A stretch of DNA of 64,000 nt from Kosakonia pseudosacchari. GTDB taxonomy: Bacteria > Pseudomonadota > Gammaproteobacteria > Enterobacterales > Enterobacteriaceae. Below the pieces are notes generated by a model that was not told the origin of the DNA, did not search any database, and was given only the letters and a program-made list of their open reading frames with translations. Made by a program: the position numbers and the translations under genes. Each line of letters begins with the position of its first letter. The first letter of the stretch is position 1. The stretch is from assembly GCF_900184035.1 (NCBI RefSeq), contig NZ_FXWP01000022.1, positions 1-64,000 of the forward strand, written 5' to 3'. This document shows positions 18,891-30,310 of the stretch, piece by piece.

Positions 18891-20180
18891 TTAGCTGAAC
18901 AGAGAGTAGAAGATCGCGGAGATAGCGATAAGACCCATGATAACAATGAAGATGTTGCTGATTTTACCGCTGTATTTACGCATTGCCGGTACTTTGGCGA
19001 TGGCGTACATCGGCATCAGGAACAGGATCATCGCGATAATCGGGCCGCCCAGAGTTTCAATCATCCCGAGGATGCTCGGGTTCCAGGTCGCGACAGCCCA
19101 GGTGGTCAGCAGCATAAACAGCGCGGTAATGCGGTTCAGCTTGTTGATTTCGATGCTTTTGCCTTTGCCACGCAGAGATTTGATCACCATACCGTTGAAA
19201 CCTTCACGGGCACCCAGATAGTGGCCGAGGAAGGATTTGGTGATGGCGATCATCGCGATGATCGGCGCCATCCAGGCGATGATCGGTGCGTTAAAGTGGT
19301 TTGCCAGGTAAGAGAGAATCGAAATGTTCTGCTGTTTCGCCGACGCCAGGTCAGCCGGAGAGAGGCTCAGCACGCAGCTGAACACGAAGAACATTACCGT
19401 CAGCACCATCATGATGTGTGCGAACGCCAGAATACGTGAACATTTGCTCTCTGCTTCATCGCCGTACTCTTCACGTTTTGCAACCGCGAACGAGGAGATG
19501 ATCGGCGAGTGGTTAAAGGAGAACACCATCACCGGAATGGCCAGCCACAGAGTCATCCACAGGCCGTTACCGGTCGCGGAAGTGCTGTTCAAAGAGAGTG
19601 TATCGAGTGCTGCGCCGTTCCACTGCGGGATCAGGTAAACCGCCAGCAACATCAGGGCGATAACAAACGGGAACACCAGAATACTCATCGCTTTTACAAT
19701 CATCTGCTCGCCAAAACGCACGATGGTCATCATGCCGACAATCAGGATCAGCGACAGAATAGCGCGCGGCGGCGGCGTCATGCCCAGCTGGTGGGTCATA
19801 AAGCTGTCAACGGTGTTGGTAATGGCCACGCTGTACACCAGCAGGATCGGGTAGATAGCGAAGAAGTAGAGCAGGGTAATCAGTTTACCCGCGCCGATAC
19901 CAAAGTGTTCTTCAACCACTTCGGTGATGTCTTCGCCTGGATTTTTACCCGACAGCACAAAGCGGGTCAGACCGCGGTGGGCGAAGTACGTCATTGGGAA
20001 AGCGAGGATGGCCATGATGATCAGCGGAATTAAACCGCCAACGCCGGCGTTAATTGGCAGGAACAGTACACCAGCGCCGATGGCAGTACCGTACAGGCCC
20101 AGCATCCACATGGTATCCGTTTTGCGCCATGAACTTCGTGTAGCCGATGTGGCCAGCGTACTGGTTTGAGTGGTTTCCAT
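18891..20180 (-). CDS. sdaC: Serine transporter (serine:proton symporter)
   Basis: This 429-aa inner-membrane permease of the HAAAP family has about 11 hydrophobic spans ([18 protein letters not shown] at the first). It imports L-serine for SdaB just downstream. The upstream 450 bp holds a CRP-like site, in line with the known catabolite control of sdaC in E. coli. Confidence 0.96.
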   Translation of the reverse strand: METTQTSTLATSATRSSWRKTDTMWMLGLYGTAIGAGVLFLPINAGVGGLIPLIIMAILAFPMTYFAHRGLTRFVLSGKNPGEDITEVVEEHFGIGAGKLITLLYFFAIYPILLVYSVAITNTVDSFMTHQLGMTPPPRAILSLILIVGMMTIVRFGEQMIVKAMSILVFPFVIALMLLAVYLIPQWNGAALDTLSLNSTSATGNGLWMTLWLAIPVMVFSFNHSPIISSFAVAKREEYGDEAESKCSRILAFAHIMMVLTVMFFVFSCVLSLSPADLASAKQQNISILSYLANHFNAPIIAWMAPIIAMIAITKSFLGHYLGAREGFNGMVIKSLRGKGKSIEINKLNRITALFMLLTTWAVATWNPSILGMIETLGGPIIAMILFLMPMYAIAKVPAMRKYSGKISNIFIVIMGLIAISAIFYSLFS

Positions 20181-20338
20181 TTATAAATCTCCTGGGAAAA
20201 GCAAAATGCTGGCATGACGGGCGAATACATTGCCTGGCAGGCTGGCGGTAATATTAAATTCGGTCAATCACGGTTTTTTTATAATTTCTTTCCGTAATTA
20301 TTTGCGGCGGAAAGATACATTTATGTTATGACTCTATC

Positions 20339-20354
20339 AGTGATCGCGATCGCA
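20339..20354. promoter_or_regulatory. CRP-like site upstream of sdaC
   Basis: AGTGA-N6-TCGCA matches the CRP consensus TGTGA-N6-TCACA at four of five positions in each half, about 160 nt before the sdaC start. The assignment rests on E. coli sdaC being CRP-activated. Confidence 0.5.
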
Positions 20355-20602
20355 ATTGCAATAAATCACTTTTTATGTGGATATATTTAGACCATCTCTC
20401 TGCTTAATGATCGGGAGGTGACATTTATGGGCGCGAAGGCTATCACCGGCAAGATTTGCGATCAAACGCACACCGTTGAAAGACGATAAATGCCCTGTAA
20501 AAAACCGCTATCGCAGTGATTTATCGACGTTTAAAGGCAACTGAAACGTAAGAATATGCTGGCGATATTGCTGAGTGTCAGACGGGGAAAATCCGAGGTA
20601 TA

Positions 20603-20624
20603 AGGGCGACTTATGGGTCGCCCT
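20603..20624 (-). terminator. Hairpin downstream of ppnN
   Basis: An 8-bp stem AGGGCGAC/GTCGCCCT with a 6-nt loop lies 6 nt after the ppnN stop; the tail is only moderately U-rich. Confidence 0.6.
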
Positions 20625-20630
20625 GGAAGA

Positions 20631-21995
20631 TCAGGCGCAGATTTCGTAGCAAGGAATATACGCGCTGCCTGGCAGTTTCATACGATGCTGGGCGACAAAG
20701 CCCTGTAGCAGGTCATCCATACGGCGCATCATGTCGCTATCGCCATGAATTTTATACGGGCCGAACTCCTCAATTGCCCGAATGCCGTGCTCTTTCACGT
20801 TACCCGCCACGATGCCCGAGAATGCCCGGCGCAGATCCGCCGCTAGCGTTTCCACCGGCTGATCCGGATAAAGTTTCAGATTAGCCATGTTTTCGTGCGT
20901 CGGTTCAAACGGCACCTGCAGATCCGGCGCGATGCGGATAGACCAGTTGAAGCTATAGGCATCCCCGGTTTCTCGACGGTTTTCTTTTACCCGCGGCATC
21001 GCTTTTTTCATCTGCCGCGCCACTTCTGCCGCATCATTGATGATGATGGTGTAGTGGCTGCGTGCGGCTTCGCCCAGCGTGTTGACGATAAATTCGTCCA
21101 GCACGCGGAAATAATCCGCACTCTCTTTCGGCCCGGTCAGAATCAGCGGCAATACCTGGTTTTTGTTGGCCGGGTTCATCAAAATCCCCAGCAGATACAA
21201 CAACTCTTCTGCCGTGCCTACGCCGCCTGGGAAGATAATGATGCCATGGGCGATACGGACAAAGGCTTCCAGACGTTTTTCAATATCCGGCATGATGATC
21301 AGTTCGTTGACCAGCGGGTTTGGCGGTTCAGCAGCAATGATCGACGGCTCGGTCATGCCGATAAAACGGCCCTCTTTATAACGTTGCTGTGCGTGACCGA
21401 CCGCGGCACCTTTCATGGGCGCTTCCATCGCGCCCGGGCCGCAGCCCGTACAGATATTTAGCTCGCGCAGACCAAGCTGGGTTCCCACGCGACGAGCGTA
21501 CAGGTACTCGGTTTCGTTAATGGAGTGACCACCCCAGCAGACCACCATGCTCGGCGCTTCGCCGACATGCAGCGCGCGGGCATTACGCAAAATGGAAAAG
21601 ACCAGGTTGGTGATATGAATGGAGCTTTCCAGATTTAAATGCTGGACGCGTCCGGCGTTATGAATCTGACCATTAACGAAGAGAATATCGCGCAGAACAG
21701 CAAACAGGTTGGCCTGTAGCGAGCGGATAATACGCCCGTCGACAAAGGCCTCTTCCGGTGGGTTGATCAACTCCAGCTTTACGCCACGTTCACGGCGTAA
21801 CACGTTGATATCAAAACTTTCGTTACGGGAGAGCAGCTCTTTGCTGCTGTCGGTCTGGCTCCCTGAGTTCAGTACAGCGAGCGAGCAGTTGCGAAACAGT
21901 TGATACAGGTCACTGCTGGCCGTGCGTTTAAGCATATCGACTTCCAGCTGCGACAGCATATCCATTGAGCCAAGCGGGCTAATATGTGTAATCAA
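20631..21995 (-). CDS. ppnN: Nucleotide 5'-monophosphate nucleosidase PpnN (YgdH)
   Basis: This 454-aa enzyme cleaves purine and pyrimidine nucleotides to base plus ribose-5-phosphate and is bound by (p)ppGpp in E. coli. The central LOG/lysine-decarboxylase-like domain carries [14 protein letters not shown] and [12 protein letters not shown]. Flanking N- and C-terminal domains match the full E. coli length. relA, which makes the regulating alarmone, lies 14 kb downstream. Confidence 0.95.
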   Translation of the reverse strand: MITHISPLGSMDMLSQLEVDMLKRTASSDLYQLFRNCSLAVLNSGSQTDSSKELLSRNESFDINVLRRERGVKLELINPPEEAFVDGRIIRSLQANLFAVLRDILFVNGQIHNAGRVQHLNLESSIHITNLVFSILRNARALHVGEAPSMVVCWGGHSINETEYLYARRVGTQLGLRELNICTGCGPGAMEAPMKGAAVGHAQQRYKEGRFIGMTEPSIIAAEPPNPLVNELIIMPDIEKRLEAFVRIAHGIIIFPGGVGTAEELLYLLGILMNPANKNQVLPLILTGPKESADYFRVLDEFIVNTLGEAARSHYTIIINDAAEVARQMKKAMPRVKENRRETGDAYSFNWSIRIAPDLQVPFEPTHENMANLKLYPDQPVETLAADLRRAFSGIVAGNVKEHGIRAIEEFGPYKIHGDSDMMRRMDDLLQGFVAQHRMKLPGSAYIPCYEICA

Positions 21996-22113
21996 GTGAA
22001 CTCCTTTACGGGACGAAAATTTTATCTTTCCCGTGATTACAATAGCCCTGGCTTATGACGTTTAACAACCTGTCGCGTGGGATCTTCTACGCAGAGTCGT
22101 AAAATGTTGTGTT

Positions 22114-22959
22114 TTACTGGCGCACTAGCCGTCCGGTGGCCGGAACAAAGTCGGTATTGGTACGCCATGGGTTGATATCCAGCCCGCCGCGTCGGGTATA
22201 GCGCGCGTAGACGCTCAGTTTTTCCGGCTGGCAGAAACGTTGAATGTCCGTAAAAATGCGCTCGACGCACTGTTCATGAAATTCATTGTGATGGCGGAAA
22301 GAGACCAGGTAGCGCAGCAATTTTTCACGGTCGATTTTCGCGCCGCGATACTGAATTTGCACCGAGCCCCAGTCTGGCTGGTGGGTGATCAGGCAGTTCG
22401 ATTTCAATAAATGGCTGACCAGCGTCTCTTCGACAACGTTACCGCTGGCGGCATCGGTTAACAGCGTGGCGTCAAAGTCGTAGTTATCGATCTCAATATC
22501 CTGATCGTCGATACAGGTGCCATGAAAATGAGCGACAGGCTGCCCTTCCAGCTCATCAATACAGTACAGCACCACGCTGACGTCACCCTGGGCGCAGGCG
22601 CTCAAATCGCGTTGCAGCGTGTCGCGCACCTCTTGCCAGCTGGCAAAACGTGTCTGGTTAAAACTATTTAGATAGAGCTTGAAGCTTTTCGATTCCACCA
22701 GATTGATACTGGCGTGATCCAGTTCAACGTGACCGACGGCTACCTGCGGCAAGCCTTTCGCATTGAGCCAGGAGAGCTCATACAGCGTCCAGATATCCGC
22801 GCCGCGAAAAGGCAGGCTCCCGGCTTTTAAGCCTAACGGATCGCGGTTTAACGAACGGGGAACGCCTTGCAGCAAGCTGGCGTCGTAGGTGTCGCGGTAA
22901 TCGGTGGTTTTGCCAAGCGTCAGGCCAGCCAGCGCCTGGTGGTTATCATAAGAGGACAT
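22114..22959 (-). CDS. queF: NADPH-dependent 7-cyano-7-deazaguanine reductase
   Basis: This 281-aa bimodular QueF reduces preQ0 to preQ1 in queuosine synthesis. The active-site Cys forms the thioimide and lies with a catalytic Asp in [16 protein letters not shown]. The QueF motif for NADPH is [17 protein letters not shown]. It is divergent from syd. queD and queE, two earlier steps, are also in this window. Confidence 0.95.
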   Translation of the reverse strand: MSSYDNHQALAGLTLGKTTDYRDTYDASLLQGVPRSLNRDPLGLKAGSLPFRGADIWTLYELSWLNAKGLPQVAVGHVELDHASINLVESKSFKLYLNSFNQTRFASWQEVRDTLQRDLSACAQGDVSVVLYCIDELEGQPVAHFHGTCIDDQDIEIDNYDFDATLLTDAASGNVVEETLVSHLLKSNCLITHQPDWGSVQIQYRGAKIDREKLLRYLVSFRHHNEFHEQCVERIFTDIQRFCQPEKLSVYARYTRRGGLDINPWRTNTDFVPATGRLVRQ

Positions 22960-23028
22960 GTTTCATCGCCATTTTGCAGGTAAACTATGACGCAGAGTTT
23001 ATCCTGGCTTATGTGAAGAGAGAAATCG

Positions 23029-23574
23029 GTGGAAAAAGAGACGGCGCATGCCCTGAAAGCCTTTACGGAACGTTACTGTAATGCGTGGCACGCACAGCGA
23101 GACAGCTGGCCGCAAAGCGAAGAACTTTACGGTATTCCCTCGCCGTGCATTATTTCTTCCACCGATAAATACGTTATCTGGCAGCCACAACCGTTCGTGC
23201 CCGAACGAAATGTAAACCCCATTGAACAGGCTATGGAAATTGTGGTACAAACGCCGCTCCATACCTTTTACACCACACAATTTGCCGGTGATATGACCGC
23301 GCGTTTTGGCGAATTGACGCTGACGCTGCTGCAAACGTGGAGTGAAGATGACTTCGTGCGTATGCAGGAAAATCTGATTGGTCACCTGGTGACGCAGAAA
23401 AGACTGAAGTTATCACCTACACTTTTTATTGCCACGCTCGACAGCGAACTGGATGTGATTTCGCTGTGTAACCTGAGCGGCGAAGTGGTGAAAGAGACAC
23501 TGGGTACGCGTCAGCGCACCGTTCTTGCCCCAAGCCTCGCAGCATTCCTCGACCAACTCGAACCCGTTGTGTAA
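23029..23574 (+). CDS. syd: SecY-interacting protein Syd
   Basis: This 181-aa peripheral membrane protein binds SecY and is thought to check assembly of the SecYEG translocon. Full length and collinear with E. coli Syd ([16 protein letters not shown] near the N terminus, LRQ-type C terminus [12 protein letters not shown]). The noncoding csrB locus follows on the same strand. Confidence 0.93.
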   Translation: MEKETAHALKAFTERYCNAWHAQRDSWPQSEELYGIPSPCIISSTDKYVIWQPQPFVPERNVNPIEQAMEIVVQTPLHTFYTTQFAGDMTARFGELTLTLLQTWSEDDFVRMQENLIGHLVTQKRLKLSPTLFIATLDSELDVISLCNLSGEVVKETLGTRQRTVLAPSLAAFLDQLEPVV

Positions 23575-23593
23575 TCCTCTCTACTACTCATCT

Positions 23594-23611
23594 TGTGAGA
23601 GATCTCTTACA
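23594..23611. promoter_or_regulatory. UvrY (GacA-type) box upstream of csrB
   Basis: The 18-bp near-palindrome TGTGAGAGATCTCTTACA fits the GacA/UvrY consensus TGTAAG-N6-CTTACA. Its centre is about 183 nt before the csrB start, close to the distance known in E. coli. A half-site TGTAAGAGATC follows at 23618. Confidence 0.8.
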
Positions 23612-23750
23612 CGACCTGTAAGAGATCGCAGGGTCTTTTTCCATAATTCTTATGAGCCTTCTCATTCATAATGAATATAAATCATGAGGTTAATCTAAAA
23701 CCTTGCATATTCTATGGTTTCATTCAAAGGTAAATTTGCGTTAAGTATTC

Positions 23751-23779
23751 TTGTAAGACGCTACGTAATGGGTAATTCT
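23751..23779 (+). promoter_or_regulatory. csrB promoter
   Basis: TTGTAA (23751-23756) and TAATTCT (23773-23779) are spaced 16 bp apart and end 6 nt before the first csrB base. Sigma-70 type, assigned by position. Confidence 0.6.
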
Positions 23780-23785
23780 ATCTGA

Positions 23786-24150
23786 GTCGACACGGAGTCT
23801 GACAACGAAGCGTACATCAGGATGATGTTGTTTCGAGGACTCACCAGGACGGTGCTACAAGGATAGGCTTCAGGACGAAGCAAAGGGACATCGCTGGAAT
23901 GCGTTAACGGACACCTCCAGGACGGAGAATGAGAGCCGATAAGGATGTTCGGCAGATCAGGATGATCCAGGACACGCTTTATGGATGAGGCCAGGTCACA
24001 TCGGGGTGGTGTGAGCATGATGCGCTGTTTAAGGATGAACGGGTCAGGAGACCGCAGGAAAAGTTTTCAAGGATGAGCAGGGAGCACACGAGTAGCGGGA
24101 CTGCTGCGAAACGAACCGGGAGCACTGTTTTTACAGTGCTCCCTTTTTTT
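23786..24150 (+). ncRNA. csrB: CsrB small RNA, antagonist of CsrA
   Basis: This RNA of about 365 nt binds many copies of CsrA and removes it from target mRNAs. It starts GTCGACA as in E. coli, holds about 22 GGA triplets (many as CAGGATG or AAGGATG in loop positions), and ends in a terminator with stem GGGAGCACTGT/ACAGTGCTCCC and seven Ts. It lies between syd and yqcC, as in E. coli. A UvrY box upstream places it under BarA-UvrY, and barA is 7.5 kb away. The middle differs from E. coli, but the GGA pattern is kept. Confidence 0.95.
24118..24150 (+). terminator. csrB intrinsic terminator
   Basis: An 11-bp stem GGGAGCACTGT/ACAGTGCTCCC with a 4-nt loop, then seven Ts; it forms the 3' end of CsrB. 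Confidence 0.93.
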
Positions 24151-24205
24151 ATTTATCCCGCTCTTTGGTATGCTGCGCGCCAGTCTGATTATTCCGGGGG
24201 TTTAT

Positions 24206-24535
24206 ATGACTCAACATCAACGCGTGCGTGAGCAACTTCATCTTCTCGAAGCGCAACTGCGTGAACAGAATCTTTGGCAAACCAACGCGCCTGCGGCAAG
24301 CGCCTTTGAAAGCACGCAGCCTTTTTGCATGGACACTCTTGAGCCATTCGAATGGCTGCAATGGGTGCTTATTCCGCGTATGCACGCTCTGCTGGATGGT
24401 CAGCAGCCGTTGCCGCAGGCGTTTGCCATTGCGCCATACTATGAAATCGCCCTGGATGCGACGCACCCCGCGCGCGAAGTTATGCTGGTGCATTTACAGC
24501 AGCTCGATGCGCTGTTCAGCGACGAAAACACCTGA
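24206..24535 (+). CDS. yqcC: YqcC family protein of unknown function
   Basis: This 109-aa DUF446 protein matches E. coli YqcC along its length, with the conserved FESTQPFCMDTLEPFEWLQWV stretch shortened here to its core WLQWVLIPRM. No catalytic motif is evident. The start at 24206 gives MTQHQRV; the longer frame has no ribosome site. Its stop overlaps the truC start, so translation is coupled. Confidence 0.9.
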   Translation: MTQHQRVREQLHLLEAQLREQNLWQTNAPAASAFESTQPFCMDTLEPFEWLQWVLIPRMHALLDGQQPLPQAFAIAPYYEIALDATHPAREVMLVHLQQLDALFSDENT

Positions 24536-25329
24536 TGCTGGAGATTATTTACCAGGATGAGTGGCTGGTTGCGGTGAATAAACCTTCCGGCTGGCTGGTA
24601 CACCGAAGCTGGTTGGATCGCGATGAAAAAGTGGTAGTAATGCAAACCGTGCGCGACCAAATTGGCCAGCACGTTTTTACCGCCCATCGCCTCGACAGAC
24701 CCACTTCCGGCGTGTTGCTAATGGGGTTATCCAGCGAGGCCGGTCGCCGCTTAGCACAGCAGTTTGAGCAACATCAGATTCAAAAACGCTATCACGCGAT
24801 TGTGCGCGGCTGGCTGATGGAAGAGGCGTTGCTTGATTATCCGCTGGTCGAAGAGCTGGATAAAGTGGCCGACAAGTTCGCCCGCGCCGATAAAGAGGCG
24901 CAGCCTGCCGTAACGCACTATCGCGGGCTGGCAACGTGCGAAATGCCGGTGGCGACGAGCAAATTTCCCACCACGCGCTATGGTCTGGTTGAACTGGAAC
25001 CGAAAACGGGCCGCAAGCACCAATTGCGTCGCCATCTGGCGCATCTGCGCCATCCGATTATTGGCGACAGTAAACATGGCGATTTGCGGCAAAACCGCAG
25101 CGCGGCAGAACACTTTGGCTGCAATCGCTTGATGCTGCATGCCAGCCAGCTAACGCTCACGCACCCGTTTACCGGCGCGCTGTTAACCATTCGCGCCGGG
25201 CTGGATGAGCGCTGGATGAGCGCGCTGTCGCACTTTGGCTGGCGCGGGCTTCTCCCTGAAAATGAAAGGGTTGAGTTCTTGCCAGTGAGCCGCCAGGATG
25301 AGGGCAATCTGGGATCACGCAAGGAGTGA
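24535..25329 (+). CDS. truC: tRNA pseudouridine(65) synthase
   Basis: This 264-aa RluA-family enzyme isomerises U65 of tRNA-Ile and tRNA-Asp. The catalytic Asp lies in [12 protein letters not shown] (about residue 54), with later family motifs [20 protein letters not shown]. It overlaps yqcC by 1 nt (TGATG), and its 3' end holds the ribosome site of yqcA. Confidence 0.95.
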   Translation: MLEIIYQDEWLVAVNKPSGWLVHRSWLDRDEKVVVMQTVRDQIGQHVFTAHRLDRPTSGVLLMGLSSEAGRRLAQQFEQHQIQKRYHAIVRGWLMEEALLDYPLVEELDKVADKFARADKEAQPAVTHYRGLATCEMPVATSKFPTTRYGLVELEPKTGRKHQLRRHLAHLRHPIIGDSKHGDLRQNRSAAEHFGCNRLMLHASQLTLTHPFTGALLTIRAGLDERWMSALSHFGWRGLLPENERVEFLPVSRQDEGNLGSRKE

Positions 25330-25334
25330 TGAGC

Positions 25335-25784
25335 ATGGCGAAGGTCGGAATTTTTGTTGGCACCATGTACGGCAATTCGCTGCTGGTGGCGGAAGAAGCG
25401 CAGGAGATCTTACAGGCGCAGGGCCACAAGGCGACGGTATTTGAAGATCCCGACGTCAGCGACTGGGAAAACAACAAAGGCAATTACGCGCTGATCGTTA
25501 CCTCCACGACCGGTCAGGGCGATTTGCCGGAAAGCATTGCGCCGCTATTCCATTATCTGCGCGACACCGTGGGTTATCAGCCCGATCTGCACTATGGCGT
25601 GATTGCCCTGGGCGATAGCACATACGCCCATTTCTGCGGTGGGGGTAAGCAGTTCGATGCCTTGCTGCAAGAGCAAGGCGCACAGCGTATCGGCGAGATG
25701 TTGCTGATTGACGCCAGCGAAGATCCGGAACCGGAAACCGTTTCAAATCCGTGGGTTGAGCACTGGGCGACCCTGCTTAAATAA
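25335..25784 (+). CDS. yqcA: Flavodoxin YqcA
   Basis: This 149-aa short-chain flavodoxin has the FMN phosphate loop [14 protein letters not shown] and the flavin-stacking segments [10 protein letters not shown] and [14 protein letters not shown]. The start is set by AAGGAG 8 nt upstream and by the E. coli length. Redox partner uncertain. Last gene of yqcC-truC-yqcA. Confidence 0.93.
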   Translation: MAKVGIFVGTMYGNSLLVAEEAQEILQAQGHKATVFEDPDVSDWENNKGNYALIVTSTTGQGDLPESIAPLFHYLRDTVGYQPDLHYGVIALGDSTYAHFCGGGKQFDALLQEQGAQRIGEMLLIDASEDPEPETVSNPWVEHWATLLK

Positions 25785-26165
25785 CCGGTATTCCTCTCCG
25801 TAAGCGGGGAGGAATACCCTCTTTTTGCCGCGTCAAGCGACGCATTTCACACTCTTTAACGCTGCCTCTCTTTTGACCGCCTTCGGTCATGCTCCATTTT
25901 CATTTCCGTGAAGTACTCCCCATCCGCCTGGGCTAATGCCTTAAAGGGAATAGCCGCGCCCGGCGAATGTTGTGTTGTTGCACGGTGAGAGTTGAAAAGG
26001 GGCTCCATATACTTTTTCTCGCCAGTTAAAAAAACGCGGCCCGCCGGGTGTGGCAAACCCGGCAGGTGCAGCAAAAAACACAACGACATCATCCTGTCTT
26101 CCCCTACAGGTTGCGCCGTACAGGATGAATGGACAAAAGAACATTTATGCTTCGGGAGTACAACC
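25785..26165. other. 381-bp region upstream of gudP
   Basis: It holds the yqcA terminator and then the gudP promoter and leader. A 7-bp hairpin GCCGGGT/ACCCGGC lies at 26043-26063 in the leader. A CdaR site is expected from E. coli but could not be pinpointed by eye. Confidence 0.5.
25787..25825 (+). terminator. Terminator of the yqcC-truC-yqcA operon
   Basis: A long stem GGTATTCCTCTCCG/CGGGGAGGAATACC (one G-T pair) with loop TAAG is followed by CTCTTTTT. Confidence 0.9.
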
Positions 26166-27521
26166 ATGAGTACATTTAGCCAGGCGGCGAGCGGCGCTGA
26201 AAAGCGTACCAACGCCCGCTACTGGATAGTGGTGATGCTGTTTATCGTCACATCCTTCAACTATGGCGATCGCGCCACGTTGTCGATTGCCGGTTCGGAG
26301 ATGTCCAAAGCGATTGGCCTGGATCCGGTCGGTATGGGTTATGTTTTCTCCGCGTTTTCCTGGGCTTATGTGATTGGCCAGATACCGGGCGGCTGGTTGC
26401 TGGATCGCTTCGGATCAAAACGCGTCTATTTCTGGTCGATCTTCACCTGGTCGCTGTTTACCTTGCTGCAGGGCTTCGTCGACATCTTTAGCGGCTTTGG
26501 CATCATCGTCGCGCTCTTCACCCTGCGCTTTATGGTCGGTCTGGCCGAATCCCCTTCTTTCCCTGGTAACAGCCGTATTGTCGCGGCATGGTTCCCGGCG
26601 CAGGAGAGGGGCACAGCGGTGGCGATTTTTAACTCCGCGCAATACTTCGCGACGGTGATCTTCGCGCCGATCATGGGCTGGCTGACCCACGAGGTGGGCT
26701 GGTCGCACGTCTTCTTCTTTATGGGCGGTCTGGGCATCTTTATCAGCTTCCTGTGGCTGAAAATGATCCACGAGCCGAACCAGCATCCTGGCGTGAACAA
26801 AAAAGAGCTGGAATACATTGCTGAAGGTGGCGCGCTGATCAACATGGATCAGGCGAAAAGCGCGCACCATGTTCCGTTCTCAGAAAAATGGGGGCAGATC
26901 AAGCAACTGCTGGGTTCCCGCATGATGATCGGCGTCTATCTGGGCCAGTACTGTATTAACGCCCTGACCTATTTCTTTATCACCTGGTTCCCGGTTTACC
27001 TGGTGCAGGCGCGCGGCATGTCGATTTTGAAGGCAGGCTTTGTTGCGTCAATCCCGGCGATCTGCGGCTTTGTCGGTGGCGTGCTGGGCGGGATCATTTC
27101 CGACTGGTTAATGCGTCGCTACGGCTCGCTGAACGTGGCGCGTAAAACGCCAATCGTATTGGGGATGCTGCTCTCCATGAGCATGGTGTTCTGCAACTAT
27201 ACCGACTCCGAAACGCTGATTATCGCTTTCATGGCGCTGGCGTTCTTCGGTAAAGGTATTGGTGCGCTGGGCTGGGCGGTGATGGCAGATACCGCGCCGA
27301 AAGAGATCAGCGGCCTGAGCGGCGGTCTGTTCAACATGTTCGGTAATATCTCCGGCATCGTGACGCCGATTGCCATTGGCTACATCGTCGGCACGACCGG
27401 CTCGTTTAGCGGCGCGTTGATTTATGTCGGTATCCATGCGCTGGTGGCGGTTCTGAGCTACCTGGTTCTGGTGGGCGATATCAATCGTATCGTGCTGAAA
27501 CCTGTGACAGGACGTGAATGA
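26166..27521 (+). CDS. gudP: D-glucarate/D-galactarate MFS transporter
   Basis: This 451-aa anion:cation symporter imports glucarate and galactarate. It has 12 membrane spans, the MFS loop motif DRFGSKR after span 2, and near-identity to E. coli GudP ([18 protein letters not shown]). The ATG follows GGGAG by 8 nt; the longer frame extends into the leader and is rejected. Its stop overlaps the gudX start. Confidence 0.95.
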   Translation: MSTFSQAASGAEKRTNARYWIVVMLFIVTSFNYGDRATLSIAGSEMSKAIGLDPVGMGYVFSAFSWAYVIGQIPGGWLLDRFGSKRVYFWSIFTWSLFTLLQGFVDIFSGFGIIVALFTLRFMVGLAESPSFPGNSRIVAAWFPAQERGTAVAIFNSAQYFATVIFAPIMGWLTHEVGWSHVFFFMGGLGIFISFLWLKMIHEPNQHPGVNKKELEYIAEGGALINMDQAKSAHHVPFSEKWGQIKQLLGSRMMIGVYLGQYCINALTYFFITWFPVYLVQARGMSILKAGFVASIPAICGFVGGVLGGIISDWLMRRYGSLNVARKTPIVLGMLLSMSMVFCNYTDSETLIIAFMALAFFGKGIGALGWAVMADTAPKEISGLSGGLFNMFGNISGIVTPIAIGYIVGTTGSFSGALIYVGIHALVAVLSYLVLVGDINRIVLKPVTGRE

Positions 27522-28861
27522 TGAACACACAAGCAAGCCCGATTATCACAGAGATGAAAGTCATTCCCGTGGCCGGGCATGACAGCATGCTAATGAACAT
27601 CGGCGGTGCGCATAACGCTTACTTCACCCGCAACATCGTGGTGCTCACCGACAACGCCGGTAACACTGGCGTCGGTGAAGCGCCGGGCGGCGAGGTGATC
27701 TACAACACGCTGGTCGACGCCACGCCGATGGTGGTGGGGCAGGAAGTCGCGCGGTTGAATAAAGTGGTGCAGCGGGTACACAAAGGCAACCAGGCGGCGG
27801 ATTTCGACACCTTCGGTAAAGGCGCCTGGACGTTTGAGCTGCGCGTGAACGCGGTGGCGGCGCTGGAAGCCGCTCTGCTGGATCTGTTAGGCAAAGCGCT
27901 GAACGTCCCGGTGTGCGAGCTGCTTGGCCCCGGTAAACAGCGTGATGCGGTGACGGTGCTGGGGTATCTGTTTTATGTCGGCGATCGCACCAAAACCGAT
28001 CTGCCTTATCTGGAGGCGACACCGGGTAACCACGAGTGGTATCGCCTGCGTCATCAGGAAGCGATGAACAGCGATGCGGTAGTGCGCCTGGCGGAAGCGT
28101 CGCAGGATCGCTACGGTTTTAAAGATTTCAAACTCAAGGGCGGCGTACTGCCGGGTGAACACGAGATCGACACCGTGCGGGCGCTGAAAAAACGTTTCCC
28201 GGACGCGCGTATCACTGTCGATCCCAATGGGGCCTGGCTGCTCGACGAAGCCATCAGCCTGTGCAAAGGCCTCAACGACGTGCTGACCTACGCGGAAGAT
28301 CCGTGTGGCGCAGAGCAGGGCTTCTCCGGGCGTGAAGTGATGGCGGAGTTCCGTCGCGCCACCGGCTTGCCGGTCGCCACCAATATGATTGCCACCAACT
28401 GGCGTGAAATGGGGCACGCGGTGATGTTAAACGCGGTGGATATCCCGCTGGCCGATCCGCACTTCTGGACGCTTTCCGGCGCGGTACGCGTGGCGCAACT
28501 GTGCGACGACTGGGGCTTAACTTGGGGTTGTCACTCCAACAATCATTTCGACATTTCACTGGCGATGTTCACCCACGTTGGCGCGGCAGCACCGGGAACG
28601 CCGACCGCCATCGACACGCACTGGATCTGGCAGGAGGGTGACGCGCGCCTGACCAAACAGCCGCTGGAGATCCGCCAGGGAAAAATCGCCGTACCCGATG
28701 CGCCAGGCCTTGGCGTGGAGATCGACTGGAGTCAAATCGAAAAAGCGCACGCGGCATACAAGAAGCTGCCCGGCGGCGCGCGCAATGACGCAGGCCCGAT
28801 GCAGTACCTCATCCCTGGCTGGACGTTTGACAAGAAACGCCCCGTTTTTGGACGTCATTGA
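27521..28861 (+). CDS. gudX: Glucarate dehydratase-related protein GudX
   Basis: This 446-aa enolase-superfamily paralogue of GudD keeps the KxK motif (FKLKGG), the metal-binding DPNGAW and AEDPCG, and the His in [11 protein letters not shown]. coli GudX has little or no glucarate dehydratase activity, so the true role is unclear. It shares its first base with the gudP stop and is followed by gudD after 21 nt. Confidence 0.92.
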   Translation: MNTQASPIITEMKVIPVAGHDSMLMNIGGAHNAYFTRNIVVLTDNAGNTGVGEAPGGEVIYNTLVDATPMVVGQEVARLNKVVQRVHKGNQAADFDTFGKGAWTFELRVNAVAALEAALLDLLGKALNVPVCELLGPGKQRDAVTVLGYLFYVGDRTKTDLPYLEATPGNHEWYRLRHQEAMNSDAVVRLAEASQDRYGFKDFKLKGGVLPGEHEIDTVRALKKRFPDARITVDPNGAWLLDEAISLCKGLNDVLTYAEDPCGAEQGFSGREVMAEFRRATGLPVATNMIATNWREMGHAVMLNAVDIPLADPHFWTLSGAVRVAQLCDDWGLTWGCHSNNHFDISLAMFTHVGAAAPGTPTAIDTHWIWQEGDARLTKQPLEIRQGKIAVPDAPGLGVEIDWSQIEKAHAAYKKLPGGARNDAGPMQYLIPGWTFDKKRPVFGRH

Positions 28862-28882
28862 TAGACCAAAAGGATTAAAAAA

Positions 28883-30223
28883 ATGAGCACATACAGTTCG
28901 ACACCCGTTGTCTCCTCCATGCAGGTCATCCCGGTTGCGGGCCACGACAGCATGCTGATGAACCTGAGCGGCGCGCACGCCCCGTTCTTCACCCGCAATA
29001 TCGTGGTGATTAAAGACAATGCTGGTCACACCGGTGTCGGGGAAATCCCCGGCGGCGAGAAAATCCGTAAAACACTGGAAGACGCCATTCCGCTGGTGGT
29101 GGGTAAAACGTTGGGTGAGTACAAAAACGTCCTCAACACCGTGCGCAATACCTTTGCCGATCGCGACGCCGGTGGCCGTGGTCTGCAAACTTTCGATCTG
29201 CGTACTACGATCCACGTGGTGACCGGTATTGAAGCGGCGATGCTGGATCTGCTCGGCCAGCACCTCGGCGTCAACGTCGCTTCCCTGCTTGGCGAAGGCC
29301 AACAGCGCAGCGAAGTGGAGATGCTCGGTTACCTGTTCTTCGTGGGTGACAGCAAAAAAACACCGCTGCCGTATCAGAGCCAGCCGGATGACACGTGCGA
29401 CTGGTATCGCGTGCGCCACGAAGAGGCGATGACGCCGGATCGTGTGGTGCGCCTGGCGGAAGCGGCCTATGAGAAATACGGTTTTAACGATTTCAAACTG
29501 AAAGGCGGCGTGCTGGCGGGAATGGAAGAAGCCGAAGCAATTTCTGCGCTGGCAAAACGCTTCCCGCAGGCCCGCGTCACGCTCGATCCGAACGGTGCCT
29601 GGTCGCTGGATGAAGCGATCAACATCGGTAAGCACCTGAAAGGCGTACTGGCCTATGCAGAAGATCCGTGCGGCGCGGAACAGGGCTTCTCCGGTCGTGA
29701 AGTGATGGCGGAGTTCCGCCGTGCGACCGGCCTGCCGACGGCGACCAATATGATCGCCACCGACTGGCGTCAAATGGGTCACACGTTGTCACTGCAATCG
29801 GTGGATATCCCGCTGGCGGACCCGCACTTCTGGACCATGCAGGGATCGGTACGCGTAGCGCAAATGTGTCACGAGTTCGGTCTGACCTGGGGCTCGCACT
29901 CGAATAACCACTTTGATATTTCGCTGGCGATGTTTACCCATGTTGCCGCTGCGGCACCGGGCAATATCACCGCTATTGATACACACTGGATCTGGCAGGA
30001 GGGCAACCAGCGCCTGACTAAACAGCCGTTCGAGATTAAAGGCGGGATGGTGCAGGTACCGAACAAACCGGGTCTTGGCGTGGAGCTGGATATGGACCAG
30101 GTGATGAAAGCCAACGAGCTGTATCAAAAACACGGCCTCGGTGCGCGTGACGATGCAATGGGAATGCAATACCTGATCCCGGGCTGGAAATTTGATAACA
30201 AGCGTCCGTGCATGGTGCGTTGA
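28883..30223 (+). CDS. gudD: D-glucarate dehydratase
   Basis: This 446-aa enolase-superfamily enzyme dehydrates D-glucarate or L-idarate to 5-keto-4-deoxy-D-glucarate. KxK base (FKLKGG), metal ligands in DPNGAW, AEDPCG and ATNMIAT, and the His base in [10 protein letters not shown] are all present. Third gene of gudPXD. Confidence 0.95.
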   Translation: MSTYSSTPVVSSMQVIPVAGHDSMLMNLSGAHAPFFTRNIVVIKDNAGHTGVGEIPGGEKIRKTLEDAIPLVVGKTLGEYKNVLNTVRNTFADRDAGGRGLQTFDLRTTIHVVTGIEAAMLDLLGQHLGVNVASLLGEGQQRSEVEMLGYLFFVGDSKKTPLPYQSQPDDTCDWYRVRHEEAMTPDRVVRLAEAAYEKYGFNDFKLKGGVLAGMEEAEAISALAKRFPQARVTLDPNGAWSLDEAINIGKHLKGVLAYAEDPCGAEQGFSGREVMAEFRRATGLPTATNMIATDWRQMGHTLSLQSVDIPLADPHFWTMQGSVRVAQMCHEFGLTWGSHSNNHFDISLAMFTHVAAAAPGNITAIDTHWIWQEGNQRLTKQPFEIKGGMVQVPNKPGLGVELDMDQVMKANELYQKHGLGARDDAMGMQYLIPGWKFDNKRPCMVR

Positions 30224-30226
30224 TGA

Positions 30227-30257
30227 AATTGCCAGTCCTTGCGGGGGCTGGCATTTC
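30227..30257 (+). terminator. Imperfect hairpin downstream of gudD
   Basis: GCCAG...CTGGC with flanking AAATT/ATTT pairs forms a G-C-rich hairpin just after the gudD stop. The tail is short, so readthrough into the glycerate kinase gene is possible. Confidence 0.45.
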
Positions 30258-30310
30258 CTCATCTTTCCTGGGTGTATGCTTAAAGCGGTGAATATGCGTA
30301 AGGATGGCTT

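Larger units (their letters stand above)
20181..20630. other. 450-bp gene-free region between ppnN and sdaC
   Basis: It holds the sdaC promoter region with a CRP-like site and, at its far end, the ppnN terminator hairpin. No open frame with a credible start was seen. Confidence 0.7.

Noticed and set aside
23761-24018. 85-codon frame antisense to csrB
   Set aside because: It lies over a well-recognised noncoding RNA and has no coding signals.
25692-25860. Attenuator or riboswitch after yqcA
   Set aside because: The hairpin with T-tail at 25787-25825 is a plain terminator directly after the yqcA stop.
27521-28861. gudX as a recent tandem copy of gudD
   Set aside because: The same GudX-GudD pair exists in E. 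coli with clear divergence, so the duplication is old.
28556-29782. 408-codon open frame antisense to gudX-gudD
   Set aside because: Antisense shadow crossing the gudX-gudD boundary; both sense genes are full length and conserved.
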